A stretch of 64,000 nt of DNA from Romanomermis culicivorax (taxonomy: Eukaryota; Nematoda; Enoplea; Mermithida; Mermithidae), in NCBI GenBank assembly GCA_963922205.1, contig CAWUHX010000120.1, positions 248,001 to 312,000 of the forward strand. Direction: 5' to 3'. The position numbers and the translations under genes are program-made. The first letter of the stretch is position 1. Every line of letters begins with the position of its first letter. Shown piece after piece: positions 47,501 through 60,043 of the stretch. The notes beneath the pieces were generated by a model. The model was not told where the DNA came from and ran no database searches. It worked only from the letters and a program-made list of their open reading frames with translations.

Positions 47501-50200
47501 TTTTATTGACCAAAAATTGAAACTAAATTTTTTCTGATCCAAAATGACAAATTTCGTGGTTAAAAAAATTTATTCTTATCAAAAAAGATATAAATTTCAT
47601 TCATCAGGCATAAAAACTGAATTTTTTATGATCAAAAATAAGAAATTTTATCAATCAAAAATTGAATTTAATTAATCAAAAATGAAAACTGAATTTGTTT
47701 CGGATAAAAAATGAGAAATTTCATTGATGAAAAAGTTAGTTTTGATCGAAAAAAATTTTATTCATCAAAAATGTAAGATTCAGTTTCTCTTATCAAAAAT
47801 GACAAATTTCATTGATCAAAAAATTTATTCTGATCAAAAAAGATATAAATTTCATTGATCAAAAATTTAAACTAAATTTTTTTCTGATCAAAATTAACAA
47901 TTTTCTGCGATTACAGAATTTATTTAGATCAAAAATGAATCAAATTGCATTGATCAAAAATGAAAAATAATTTCTTTCTGATAAAAATGACAAATTTCTT
48001 TAATCAAAAAATTTATTCTGATCAAAAATGAATTAAATTTCATTAACCAAAAATCAAAATTGAATTTCTTTCTCATCCAAAATGACAAAGTTCATGGATC
48101 AAAAATGAAAACTGAATTTTTTTCTGATCAAATATAAGAAATTTCATCAATTAAAAAAAATTTATTCTGATCAAAAAAAATTAAATTTAGTTAATCAAAA
48201 ATGAGAACTGAATTTCTTTCGGATAAAAAATGAGAAATTTTATTGATCAAAAAGTTTGTTTTGATCAAAAAAAAAATTCATTCATCAAAAATGAAAGATT
48301 CAGTTTCTCTGATCAAAAAATGGCAAATTTCATTGATCAAAAATTAAAACTAAATTTTTTTCGCATCAAAAATGACAAATTTCAGCGATAAAAAATTTAT
48401 TTTGATCAAAAATGAATCAAATTGAATTGATCAAAAATCAAAAATGATTTTTTTGTTAAAAAAATGATAAATTTCATTAATCAAAAAAATTTATTTTGAC
48501 CAAAAATGAATCAAATTTCATTAACCAAAAATGAAAAATAAATTTCTTTCTGGTCAAAAATGACAAATTATATTGATCAAAAAAATTATTTTGATCAAAA
48601 AAGATAAATTTTATTGATCAAAAATTAAAATTGAATTTTTTTCTTATCAAAAATGACAAATTTTATTGATCAAAAAAATTCATTTTGATAAAAAATGAAT
48701 CAAATTTCACTGATCAAAAATGAAGGGTAATTTTTTTCTGATCAAAAATGACAAGTCTCATTGATCAAAAAATTCATTTTAATCAAAAATAAATCAAATT
48801 TTATAATTAAAAAATGAGAAATGAATTATTTTCTGATCAAGAATGACAAATTTTCATCGATCAAAAAATTTATTTTTATCAAGAAAGAATTGAATTTCAG
48901 CGATCAAAAATGAAAACTGAATTTTTTCTGATCACAAATGACAAATTTTATTTATCAAAAAAATTTATTTCCATGAAAAACGAATTGAATTTCATCGATC
49001 AAAAAACTTATTTTGATCACAAAAAAAATTAAATTCCGTTCAGCAAAATTGAAAATATATTTTTTTACGATCAAAAATGACAAATTTTATTGATAAAAAA
49101 ATTTATTTTGACTTGAAAAGAATGAAATTTCATTGATCAAAACTGAAAACTAAATTTCCTTCTGATCGAAAATAACAAATTTCATTGATTAAAAAATTCG
49201 TTTAAATCAAAAATGAATAAAATTTCATTGATCAAAAAAAAAGAAAAATGAAATTTTTTCCGATCAAAAATAACAAATTTTATTGGTCAAAAAATTTATT
49301 TAGATCAGAAATGAATCAAATTTCATTGATCAAAAATTAAAACTGAATTTTTCTCTGATCACAAATGACAAATTTTATTAATCAAAAAAATTTATTTGAC
49401 CAAAAAAGAATTAAATTTCATTAATCAAAAATCAAAACTGAATTTTTCCCTTATGAAAAATGACATAAGTTATTTGATCAAAAAAAAATTAAATTTCGTT
49501 GATCAAAAATAAAGAATAAATTTTGATCAAAAATGACAAGTTCCATTGATCAAAAAATTTATGTTTATGAAAAATGAATCCGATTTCATTAATTAAAACT
49601 GATTTTTCTTTTGGTCAAAAATAAAAAGTTCTTTTAATCCAAAAAAATTTTTGATCAATAACATATGTAATTTTTGATTAAAAAATGAAAGACTTTTCTA
49701 ATCGAAAAATTTTATTTTAATTAAAAATTAAATTTCATTAATCAAAAATGAAAACTGGATTTTTCTTTGATCAAAAATGACAAAGTTCAATGATACATAA
49801 AAATTATTTTGATCAAAAACGAATGAAATTTGATTAGTGAAAAATAGTAACTGAATTTTCTTCTGTTCAAACATGAAAAATTTCATTGATTAAAAAAATT
49901 TTTATTGCTAATTTTATTAATCAGAAAAATTATTTTGATCGAAAAAGAATCCTATTTCATTGATCAAAAATGAAAACTGAATTTTATTCTGATAAAAAAT
50001 GACGAATTGCTTTGATCAAAAAATTTATTTAGATCAAAAATGAAAAAAAATTCATTTATAGGAAATGAAAATCTATTTATTTTCGTATCAAAAATCAGAA
50101 ATTTTTTTAACAAAAAAAAACATTCTGAACCAAAATATATCCAATTTTATTTTATCGAACCGATTTTTTTATCAAAAATAAAAAACTTCGTTTTGATCTA
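44590..50200 (+). repeat. 5.6-kb TGATCAAAAA array
   Basis: Degenerate tandem units alternate TTGATCAAAAAATTTATTTTGATC-type, AATTAAATTTCATTGATCAAAAATGAAAAC-type and TTTTTTTCTGATCAAAAATGAC-type sub-blocks, giving a higher-order period of about 100-110 bp with about four GATC sites each. It is the reverse complement of the family in FoxQ2 intron 2. No gene inside. Confidence 0.9.
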
Positions 50201-50319
50201 AAAATTAATTTTTAGTAATTTCACTCCAAAAAATCCTCCATGTTGGCCGGGTGGACTACCTAATAATGGCTCTCGCACTACAATTTGCCCTGAAGGAGTA
50301 GTCGTTCAACGACAAGTTG

Positions 50320-51050
50320 TGTAAATAAAAATAAAATAAAAATAAAATAAAATAAAAATAAAATAAAATAAAATAAAAATAAAAATAAAATAAAAACAGA
50401 ATAAAAATAAAATAAAAATAAAATAAAAAAAATAAAAATAAAATAAAAATAAAATTAAAAAAAATAAAAATAAAATATAAATAAAATAAAGATAAAATAA
50501 AAATAAAATAAAAATAAAATAAAATAAAAATAAAATAAAAATAAAATAAAAATAAAATAAAAATAAAATGAAAAAAAAATGAAAATGAAATAAAAATAAA
50601 ATAAAAATAAAATAAAAATAAAATAAAAATAAAAAAAAATAAAATAAAAATAAAATAAAAATAAAGATAAAAATAAAGATAAAATAAAATAAAATTAAAA
50701 TCAAAATAAAATTAAAATTAAAATTAAAATTAAAATTAAAATTAAAATAAAATAAAAATAAAATAAAAATAAAATAAAAATAAAATGAAAATAAAATAAA
50801 AATAAAATGAAAATAAAATAGAAAAAATAAAATAAAAATAAAATAAAAATAAAATAAAAATAAAATAAAAATAAAATAAAAATAAAATGAAAATAAAATA
50901 AAAATAAAATGAAAATAAAATAGAAAAAATAAAATAAAAATAAAATGAAACAAAAATAAAAATAAAATAAAATAAAAATAAAATAAAAATAAAAATGAAA
51001 TAAAAATAAGATAAAATTGAAATATATTAAAATAAAATTAAAATAAACGA
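50320..51050. repeat. AAAATAAAAT low-complexity tract
   Basis: About 730 bp of A-rich pentamer/hexamer repeats (AAAAT, AAAATA) with a short AAAATTAAAATT block near 50700-50745. Open frames rich in F, I, L and Y on the minus strand are artefacts. Confidence 0.95.
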
Positions 51051-51447
51051 GAGCGTCAAAAATTTTACTTAATAAAAACACCAATTCGATTAAGAAGTAC
51101 ATTTCAAATGCGTTTAATTTCCTTAAAAGTCTTACTGTAATTGTTCACAAAAATTCGCAGGTTTGACGTCAGCAAGGTCTTCCAACAAATCTTTCAACTC
51201 TGATTCGTGACGTCATCTCCTGATTCAAGTGAATCATGATGACTATGACGTCAGCAAGCCGAGGATCAATGCACAGAATGTGTAGTTTTGTAACTGTGTT
51301 GGCTGACGTTTGTGGATGATTTACACGATCCATAATGCATATGATCGACATTTTACGGATATGAAGCAAACAAAGTTCCTGAATATCGGAAATTCATCTG
51401 ATTTTATTAATGTTATTCTTCGGAAAATATTTCAGAAAGTTATTTTG
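51051..51447. other. Short unique stretch with two TGACGTCAGCAAG motifs
   Basis: The motif occurs near 51164 and 51246, the second in an arrangement like the 260-bp repeat of 3240-7335 (CATGATGACTATGACGTCAGCAAG), read in the inverse order. Probably a degenerate outlying copy. Confidence 0.45.
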
Positions 51448-51789
51448 ATAAAATTCTATTCTATAAAATTCTATTCTATAAAATTCTATTCTATAAAATT
51501 CTATTCTATAAAATTCTATTCTATAAAATTCTATTCTATAAAATTCTATTCTATAAAATTCTATTCTATAAAATTCTATTCTATAAAATTCTATTCTATA
51601 AAATTCTATTCTATAAAATTCTATTCTATAAAATTCTATTCTATAAAATTCTATTCTATAAAATTCTATTCTATAAAATTCTATTCTATAAAATTCTATT
51701 CTATAAAATTCTATTCTATAAAATTCTATTCTATAAAATTCTATTCTATAAAATTCTATTCTATAAAATTCTATAATTCTATAAAATAA
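51448..51789. repeat. Perfect 15-bp tandem repeat
   Basis: About 22 copies of ATAAAATTCTATTCT with essentially no divergence until the last copy. Because 15 is a multiple of three it makes open frames on both strands; neither has a credible start or conserved context. Confidence 0.95.
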
Positions 51790-52135
51790 AATTCTCAAAA
51801 ATCAGTTCAATTTCTTCACCTGGACCAGTTTACAAAATCAAAGTGTAAATAAGAATAATAATCCTACTGTAAGATTTTTTATTCAAAGATATTAATGTAA
51901 ATTTGAAAACTAAACCATTCATATTCGGCGTAGAAAACTCAACACCGTACTTTACACATTTTTATATTTCGTTGTAAATTAACGTACACTAAAGTACAAG
52001 TTTACTGTAAGCGCTAGAAAAATCGCCGCATTGTAGAATTTTTCCGCCGCTGCTGCTGACGTCACCTTGGCGTTACGAAAATCAGACGAATTGCAAATTA
52101 AACGTTGACCCGACGGATCGGGCGTTTACAGGTCG
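51790..52135. other. Unannotated stretch
   Basis: AT-rich, then a GC-richer GCCGCTGCTGCTGACGTCACC segment at about 52047. It would be the 3' flank of the putative minus-strand exon at 52136. Confidence 0.35.
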
Positions 52136-52207
52136 TTAAATTTGCCGTTCAAATCGCCGGAGAACAACTGCAACGCGCCGCTGGACGTCATACGACCCAT
52201 TTTGCTG
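52136..52207 (-). CDS. Possible last exon of an unidentified minus-strand gene
   Basis: On the minus strand, a TTTTGCTCAG acceptor is followed by 72 bases ending in TAA. They read about 23 codons with G/C-rich third positions (MTSSGALQLFSGDLNGKFNDL at the end), the same codon style as the FoxQ2 exons and unlike the AT-rich surroundings. I recognise no family in so short a peptide. Other exons would lie to the right but were not found; the insertion of a solo LTR at 52826 may have displaced them. It could be a fossil exon. Confidence 0.3.
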   Translation of the reverse strand, partial: QQNGSYDVQRRVAVVLRRFERQI

Positions 52208-52227
52208 CTGAGCAAAAGTTTACTGTA

Positions 52228-52715
52228 ATTGACGATCAACTTGCGAATCAAAATATTTCACGTGTACTGTAGATGTTTTTGCTATTGTATTCTCTAAGCA
52301 CTTGCGAATCAAAAGTTCATCAGCGTACTGTAATTCATCAACAGATAACTATTAGAGGAAATAATTCTGGTCGCAAGGATACTATACTAAATGGAATGTG
52401 CGCAAAACTGTACTTTCACTGCAACAACAAACTTGCGAATCAAAATTTTCGCGGGTGCACTGTAGATTTTTTTAGCTCTTGCAAATCAATATTTATCAGC
52501 TTACTGTATTAATTTTCCAAAAATCTATGAAAAAACGTAAAATGAATTAGATTTTAGCATTACTTTACAATAAGTATCTCGGCTGAAGTCAATACTCCGG
52601 CAATCAACTTGCGAATCAAAATATTTCAGGTGTACTGTAGATTTTCCTTCTGATTCAATTTTTCTTCGCACGTGCGAATCGTAAGTTTATCAATGTACTG
52701 TAATTGAGCATAAAG
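52228..52715 (+). repeat. ~190-bp repeat with CTTGCGAATCAAAA
   Basis: Three units start with ACTTGCGAATCAAAAT (about 52233, 52433, 52606), each followed by a TACTGTAGAT-like block and a second diverged CTTGCGAATC about 65 bp on. Confidence 0.7.
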
Positions 52716-52825
52716 AAACTACCGATGGTCTCGAACGATTGCTGATGTCAAGTTTTTTTTTAAAATGATCATCAGATGTGTAAGACTTCAAGATCACTTA
52801 ATGATATTTTTCATATGATTGCAGA

Positions 52826-54250
52826 TGTCACATTAACTGAAATTGGGAGCCATGTCACATTAAACAGATTGATGATCAGTCACATTGATGGGAAACCCCA
52901 TACCATATTGCATAGGAAATACGGTCATGACACTGCAAGTGACATGCTGTGACCCCGTGGGGTGGCTCCGTTAATGGTTTCAGTTCGGGAACCTAACCCA
53001 GCTGGTACTACCACAGGTAAACCTATGGTGTACCTCGGCCTTGTCCTAAGGTTATGCTGTAGAATAATGGACAACGCGGCCGGGTCGGGGGTGCCAATCC
53101 CTAGTCCTCATTCATTAGGAATGAGTGACGGTGCCATTCACAGAATGGCGTACTGTAGGGGACCCGATTGTTAACCTAAATCCCCATATTGGCCCTGACC
53201 TTAAGGGTATGAGGGCTTTCTTAACTGAGGGTACTTCCAAGGGAAACTAGCTTAGGGGAGACTCCCACAAATATACCTCAACAATAATAATCCCTGAGAA
53301 GACTTACTAAACCTCTTCTCAAACTACTCGGTGCTGGGCGATGGGTTCGGGGGTCAAACTGTGGGTTCTACGGATGGCAACGAGCGGGAACGGGAATCCG
53401 GGCGATTCGGCGTAGGGTAATGCAGCTGCGGATCGGCAGGTGGCGGTAACAGACGTTTCCTCGGCGAGGGCAGGGGGGTTCTTTGATCAACGGTGATGGG
53501 CGGTGAGCTCCTACGGTCGGGTCACTGTAGAGGTAACATATATGACCGCCTGAGGCGAGTGTATGCAAATTTATTCGATGAGCGGCAAACGCAGTTGACA
53601 ATAAAATATAATAATAACGACGGCAAAAGGCAAGACGCAAGGCTAAAACGCAACAACTGATTAGAGTCGAAGACAAGACACAAAAAATGACAAAACATGC
53701 CCTTTTAAAGGGCTCCATAAACTACAGTATGCCTTGGGCGGAGTTAACACTCCCCCAAGCTTACTTCTGCAGCAGAAATCGTTGCAGAAGATGCCTATGG
53801 TCACATAGACATTTTCCAGTTCACAAGGTTAAGCATTGGGGCGAGTTTTCACTCTCCATGCTTAACATAGGAACGTCATCTAGTGAGAATTTCGAACTAG
53901 TCGTTTCACGTTGTGAAACGTTGCTAGTTTTTACTGATAAGAGATGCACGTTGTGCTCCAATTACAGCCATGAGCTCGGAGAGCTTATCTCTAACAGAAA
54001 TTCTTGACTAGCAGGTACATACCGTAGTCTACGTGTGCGATCAAAATAATAAGTCGAAACGGAAATAAAATGTGCAAACAGAAACAGAAACGAAGCATAA
54101 AAAAGTACACACATAAATTGCATGTAAAAATTATAAAAATGAAATGCAAAATTGATGCAAATTACTGTAACACAAAACGTAACGAAAAACATAATGAAAA
54201 ATTGTGATGTGAATCACCTGACGTTCGACGGAATTCGTCGGCACGTGACA
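52826..54250 (-). mobile_element. Inverted solo LTR of the gag/env element family
   Basis: 1425 bp. On the minus strand it begins TGTCACGTGCCG and ends TTAATGTGACA. The target duplication CAGA lies at 52822-52825 and 54251-54254. It is closest to the solo LTR at 4365-5784: shared blocks include the palindromic CCTTTAAAAGG core, AATAAATTTGCATA, ATAGGCATCTTCTGCA and the AGTAAGTCTTCTCA donor region. No internal sequence remains. The target does not contain the TGACGTCA motif, unlike the two other insertions. Confidence 0.9.
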
Positions 54251-54299
54251 CAGACATGAGAAATGAACTTCAGTTATGATAAGCAAGCTTGTTGTTATT

Positions 54300-56219
54300 T
54301 CCCAATGGAAAAAATTGATCAAAAAATTGTTTTTAAATTTGATTAAAATATCAAGCTTTGCGAATTTTAGCCATAGCCAAAAACTCACATGGATTCTTGA
54401 TTCATAGAGCAGCAGAAAAGCTTGATAATGGAACATTTTTGATCTGATTAACCTGAAATGAAGTTTTCACCTTGCAATATGATCAACAATATTAATAATT
54501 TTTCCCATCCAAAAACTTTGATTAGACGATTTTTGACAGAAATATCGTGATATAGCAAGTTTCAAGCATGATAAAAAAATTACACGAATTTTCAATTATG
54601 CAAAAAATATAGATTGAAGAGCATTTTTTTTATCAGACTACACACTTCAAATAAACTTACAACAAAGATTTGCGATGTTTTTTTTTTGATCCAAAAGTTT
54701 TGATCACACAGATTTGGTAAAAAGATTTCAAAATTTGATGCATGGAAAATTTACATGAAGTATTGATTCATGGTGCAAAAAAACTTGATATTGGATCATT
54801 TTTCATCCGTTTGCAGACCTGAAACATACAGTTTCGACTTTTGTAAAAAAACCGCGATTTTTTCAATACAGAAAAATTGATCTAAAAATTTTTTTGTGAT
54901 AGATTCGATCATGATGTGCGAGTTCAAGTCTGATCAAAAAATCACATGAATTTTTGATTTCTACTATAGAGAAGCTTGATGCGGGAGGATATTTTGATCT
55001 GATTTCGGAACTCAAGTGAACTTTGCACCTTAAACTCTCAATATTGGTGATTTTTTATCACCAAAAAAGTTTGGTTTTTTTGAGAACGAGAGATTTGTCG
55101 GAGAGATCATGATGTAAATAATTCAAGCATGATTTAAAAAATGACATCAATTTTCGATTTATTATACAAAAAAGTCTGGCTGTGAAAGCTTTTTCTGATC
55201 TGATTACAAACGTCAAATTAACTCCAAGAATGATTAATGATATTGGTAATTTTTGATAACCAAAAAATTTGATCAGAAAATTTTTTAAAGAAAGATTTCA
55301 CAGAAAGATCATTTTGTATGATTTATTCAAACATGATCAAAAAATCATATAAATTTTTGATTTATTGATATACAAAAGCTAGATATTGTAGCACATTTGA
55401 TTTGGTGGCAGATCTGAATTGAAATTCTCACCCTGGTCTATGATCAGCAATATCGATGATATTTCTTACCCAAAAAGTTTGATCAGGCAATTTTCTAGGG
55501 ATTTGATAGATAGATCAAAGTATAATCAAAAATTAAACCTGCATTTTTGATTCCTAAATCAGAACAGCTTGATATGAGATCAGCTTTTGATCAGCTTAAG
55601 AGTCTGAAATATACTTCATCAACAACGATTACAGATATTGGTGTTTTTTCCTATCGGAAATTTTCGATTTTTTTCGACAATTTTTTGAAAAATTTGATAT
55701 AATGATCATGATCTGAAAAGTTCAAGCAGGATCAAAATGCACACGAATTTTCGAATCAAGGAACACAAAAGCTTGATATGAGAGAATATCTTGATACGAT
55801 TGTAAATCTCAAATAGATTTCAACTATAATTAGCAATTTTTCTGAATTTTTTCCCATCCAAAAAGTTTGATCAGGCAATATTTTGTAAAATTTGCCAGAA
55901 AAATTATGTTAAACATGATCAAAATATCGCATGAACTTTCGATTCTAGGTATAGAAGAGATTTGAATTGGATCTTTTTTTGATCCACCTAACTGCAAACG
56001 TGAAATAAAATCCAAGAATAATAATCAATATTTCTTATTCTTTTTCCATCCTAAAACTTTGATCAGGCGATTTTTTTTGAAAATCTTCGTAGAAAAAACA
56101 CAGTGTGCAATTTTGGATCATGTTGAAAAAATCACACCAATTTTTGATTTCTAGTATATAAAAGCTTGATTCCGGTCATGAAGTAAATTTAGCACCTTGC
56201 ACTGTGACCATGATTATTT
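54300..56219 (+). repeat. Diverged ~195-bp tandem repeat
   Basis: An AAAAGCTTGATAT-like marker recurs near 54417, 54783, 54973, 55376, 55565, 55768 and 56160, with AAAAAGTTTGATCAGGC and GATCATGAT-like blocks between. Units are old and diverged. The array resumes after the solo LTR at 57111-57300, and related fragments lie near 57830-57960 and 58780-58920. Confidence 0.7.
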
Positions 56220-56223
56220 CATC

Positions 56224-57106
56224 TGTTACGACCAGATTTTGTGAAGCACTTTACTTTATCCAATTATGGTCGTTACGGCGGACAAAAAGGGGCGCGGGGC
56301 GTGGTAGCTACGATAATACAACGGATGGTGGACGGTCGCTTGAATGTGGACTACACAAAATTGAACGGCCCATTTGCTTGCAAATAAAAATACGACTCAG
56401 TTTAACTGCTTTCGAAAACGGCTGCTTGCAAATATAAACGAACGAGCGGGGGAACCGAAGATTGAGAAATTACAACAATAATGATAAAATCACACTTTGC
56501 TTCTCTTTAAATATGACGTTTTTGGCCACTCCCTGGGCGTCGCGGGAGGTCGTGCTTCTGTCCATCTTCTTCCGCCAATCGTCGCTTCCTGCTTTACTAT
56601 TCATGCTTATTTAGTCACGCCCTTTAATGCTTTTCTAGTACGGCATGCTTTTCGTGTCTTGCTTGCTTCCTACGGTGGGCTTAGCCACACCTCTGTGCTT
56701 CTGTGCATGCTTCCTGTATCAGTTTCTCTGTATACACATGTCTTGTGGGGCCGTCGCTACCGTTGCACTTGAGACTACTGTCTGGCGGGGCTGTTACTTA
56801 TTTTACTGTGTGCAGGTGTTGTTTACGATTTTTACGGGGGATTACGGTAGCTGTGGAATGTGTGGTTTAGTGCAGGTTCTAGGGGACCAGCTGCTGTTTG
56901 CACAAATTAATTGGGGCATCTTAATTGGGCTACTGGGGTGTGAACGGATCAAAATAAAGTACTTCATGTAATTTTATAGGAATGTTTGGGTGTGAATCCC
57001 AGACACCCTTGAGACGATAAAATAGGAAAATGAAATAATATTTAATAACTACTATCACATACAGTGTGGTATATATTTACAGTACTGTGTTAGCAGGTAC
57101 GTTACA
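56224..57106. mobile_element. Solo LTR of a second family
   Basis: 883 bp, TGTTACGACC to GTACGTTACA, flanked by the 4-bp direct repeat CATC (56220-56223 and 57107-57110). It is GC-richer than its surroundings, contains AATAAAG at about 56951 and interrupts the ~195-bp repeat array. It is unrelated by eye to the TGTCAC family. Open frames inside (for example 56645-56971) have no recognisable domain. The AATAAA suggests + orientation. Confidence 0.75.
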
Positions 57107-57289
57107 CATCCAAAAAAAATTTTTTCATCCAAAAAAATTTTTTCATCCAAAAAAACAACTTTTTTGAGAAGCTCAAAAAATAGATCATAATTTCCAAAAA
57201 ACCACAATCAAGATCACATGAATTTTCGATTCAATTATACCAGAATATTTGCTATTTTGATCTCATTGCAAAAATCAAATATAGAATGA

Positions 57290-57740
57290 TTAGTGTTGTA
57301 TATTCAAGATGGTCGGGGTTTTAGGAGTGAAGGCAGGAGTGGGATTCCAGAATTTGTCCTTAATGCACATATTTCCAACGCCCAAACTTACCCGATTAAA
57401 ACTTAATTAAAGTGCTTAAACCCGACGATAATTAACCCACAGACTAAGAAAACCAAGTTCCTTAATCTGTCTCCCAATTTGGTATGAAAAATAAAGGAGA
57501 ATTTTCTCCGATTTTATCTAACACAAAAACACACTTACTCATACAAAATTTGAGTGGGCAAGGAATAATAAAACTCCCTCATGCTAGGGAAAACACACAA
57601 TGGACTTGGCGCACGGGGAGGCGGGTTAATACGCAAAAATATAACAACACTAATAATAAGAGAGAGAGCCTAATGCATGTGTGCCGATTTGGGCTACAGT
57701 AAGACGTCTCTTGATGGTCCACGTCGCTCACTACACTTTG
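57290..57740 (-). repeat. Dispersed repeat, copy B
   Basis: Reverse-orientation, more diverged copy of 1740-2310 and 63110-63640. Shared blocks include TTTGTCCTTAATGCAC, CCGATTAAAACTTAATTAA and GGCTACAGTAAGACGTC. The short conserved reading frame of copies A and C is degraded here. Confidence 0.6.
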
Positions 57741-59690
57741 AACCTGCACGCCTCTTTCGAAAAACGACAAATACGAGAATATTCTACAAATTGGCGGAAA
57801 TACACTACAGCATTAGTAAGTGATAATGTCAATTCTTTCCAACCCAAGAAGTTTAATCAAACTACTTTTGAGAGAAAGATCATTGTGTGCCAAACTCGAC
57901 CATGAAATTTCGAATCATAAAGCAGAAGAGCTTGATATTGCGTAATTTTTGATATGGCTGCAGATCAAACTCACACCTTAAGCAATTATTGATCGATTTG
58001 TGTGATTTTGTAAGGGTTAGATGGGGGTTGTTGTACACAGAGGTTAGGTTACTGTAGCAAGAATCACACAATCGGACAATTTCTACAGTAAGAGCAAACC
58101 GAGATGGTAGGAAAATCAGGAGTAATGGTTGGAAACTGACTCTATTGTTATTACTGTAGGTGCAGGAATTGAATTGAGGACGACTTAATTTGGAATAGAA
58201 TCTATGGACAACTTCTATTCTCTCTTTGAAGCTCAAAGTCGATAGACCAATTATTAATTACTAATTTATTGGCAGGCACGTTGACCCAAAAAGAATGGCA
58301 AAGTGGCAGCAAATATTCACAAAGGTGAGGCACGGCAATGACAAGTGAAAACGAAACGAAATCCCAAAAGGTATGGAAAAGCTTAGAAATATATACACAA
58401 CAAGTTACATAAAAACAAACATAAAAAGTTATGTTGGAATTTCATGATAGTCTTCTTTTTGATCATGTGATAGACGTTTCTTCTTCTCCTTTCAGGCTGG
58501 CCAGTCAACTTTTGGTCATGTGACCGACGATTTTGGATCGAAAATCATGCTGGCTGGGGATGATGTCAACTGGGGCGGGCAGAACTTGAAAGATAAGAGA
58601 AATAAGTTTTTATAATGTTTTTATGAAAGTATGATTAATTCGCACATTATAAAAAGGATGAAAGGTACAGTAGGATCAGATATTCCAAGGAAAAACTCAT
58701 GGATTACTGTAGGAAAGGTATGCAGGATGACAAAGTGTATTGTATGTTGTTTTGTTTTTTTCTGGTATTTTACAGTTTTTCATGTAAATTAAATTTGATC
58801 TGATGAAAATTTTTGGAGAAATTTATCAGAATCATCATGGGGTGCGAAGTTCGAGCATGATCAAAAAATCACATAAAATTTTGACTCATGCTACATAAAG
58901 AAGTTTGATAATCATTTCATGTCAATTCTTATAGTTTCTTAGGATTCACATGATTTGGTTTGATAGTGAGGTGAAAAAAACTAAAATTACAGTATTCTTG
59001 CTTCTATTCACTGAGGATTTTTGAACCTCAAGATTTCATATCAACCAAAAAGAATGCAGCAAAAAACCTAACTTTTGAGTATTGCATGATTTATATTGAT
59101 CTTTTGAACAAAAATCCCTCATCTTGACCATTGTATCTGTGTTTTTTATTCCTTATCCATAAATTCCTAATGAAATATATTTTTTTTCGTTTTCATTTCT
59201 GATTTATTAATGAAGAATTGTTGAAGGAAAAATCTGATTTTTAGTCCAAAATTCTTTATAAATTTATCAAAAAAAAGATTTTAGTATTGTAAAAAATTTA
59301 GTGCTTGTAAAAATTTTGATTTGATCAAAAAATGTTTTTTCAAAATACTGTCATTTTGTATCAAGTTTTTAGCAAAATCAGATTGATCTTGATCAAATAC
59401 ACTATAAAAAAGACACAATAGAATGTGCAAGATTCACAACTTTTTCCAGAAATTCCTGATCTCCAAGTAATCTTATACTGTAGATCATTCTTTAAGAACA
59501 GATTGCTATTAAGTAATATAACTTGTGCATCTTTTTTTTCTTACTGAGGTATAAATCATTCCGTGTAAACATGTTATTTCTTCAGAAAATAACATTTGGA
59601 TTATTTTATTCATGAATTTTTGATCAAAAAACTTATAAACAAATGAAAAATTAATGAATATCCTCCATATTGAAGCCGGAAACTGTTTTC
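57741..59690. other. Old repeat fragments and AT-rich sequence
   Basis: Scattered pieces of the ~195-bp repeat (57830-57960, 58780-58920) and several TACTGTAG motifs. No supported gene. Confidence 0.4.
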
Positions 59691-59757
59691 ATACATGACC
59701 TGAATATGTCGCAAAACAAAAAAACATGACAAATTAAGTTGATCCAGACAGCCATTA

Positions 59758-60043
59758 TCAAATGAACGCTAATATTTCCTTAAAGGTTTGTTGTGTGGCA
59801 GGCAAATCCTTAAAATAGTTGTAAATATCCAAATTGCAGCCATTGGGATTCCTTAGCTTTTGATAAAAGCCTTTTACACAGCCCTAAACCTTAAAGTGAT
59901 GCAAATTCACAAGTTTGGGCTATTCCACAACTTTTGAAATGAACTATTACTATCATCAATTTCTCATTGATGGAATGCTGAGAAATGGTACGAGAAGCCA
60001 TGGTTCTCGGATGCAGAATTCAAAAATGTGCTGACTTTCAAAT
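59758..60043 (-). pseudogene. Unidentified coding fragment, copy 1 (two exons)
   Basis: On the minus strand, 59960-60043 follows an ATAG acceptor and reads a peptide with ESQHI..F.I..PWLLVP. After about 75 bp, a TTTAG acceptor (59884-59885) opens 59758-59883, 41 codons plus TGA, containing GFYQ.L.N.N.CN.D.Y.YFK..P.TQ. The same two peptides occur in copy 2 (63835-63909 and 62395-62547) with mostly amino-acid-conserving differences, evidence of past coding selection. I do not recognise the family. The first exon has a frame stop soon after its conserved part, so this copy may be dead. Confidence 0.4.

Noticed and set aside
50306..51102. Long open frames rich in F, I, L and Y on the minus strand
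   Set aside because: They are translations of an AAAATAAAAT low-complexity tract; no start context, conservation or domain.
51310..51798. Repetitive proteins of pentapeptide units on both strands
   Set aside because: Produced by the 15-bp tandem repeat, whose length is a multiple of three; both strands are open for the same trivial reason.
56497..56971. Cysteine-rich frames of about 90-108 codons
   Set aside because: They lie wholly within the solo LTR at 56224-57106.
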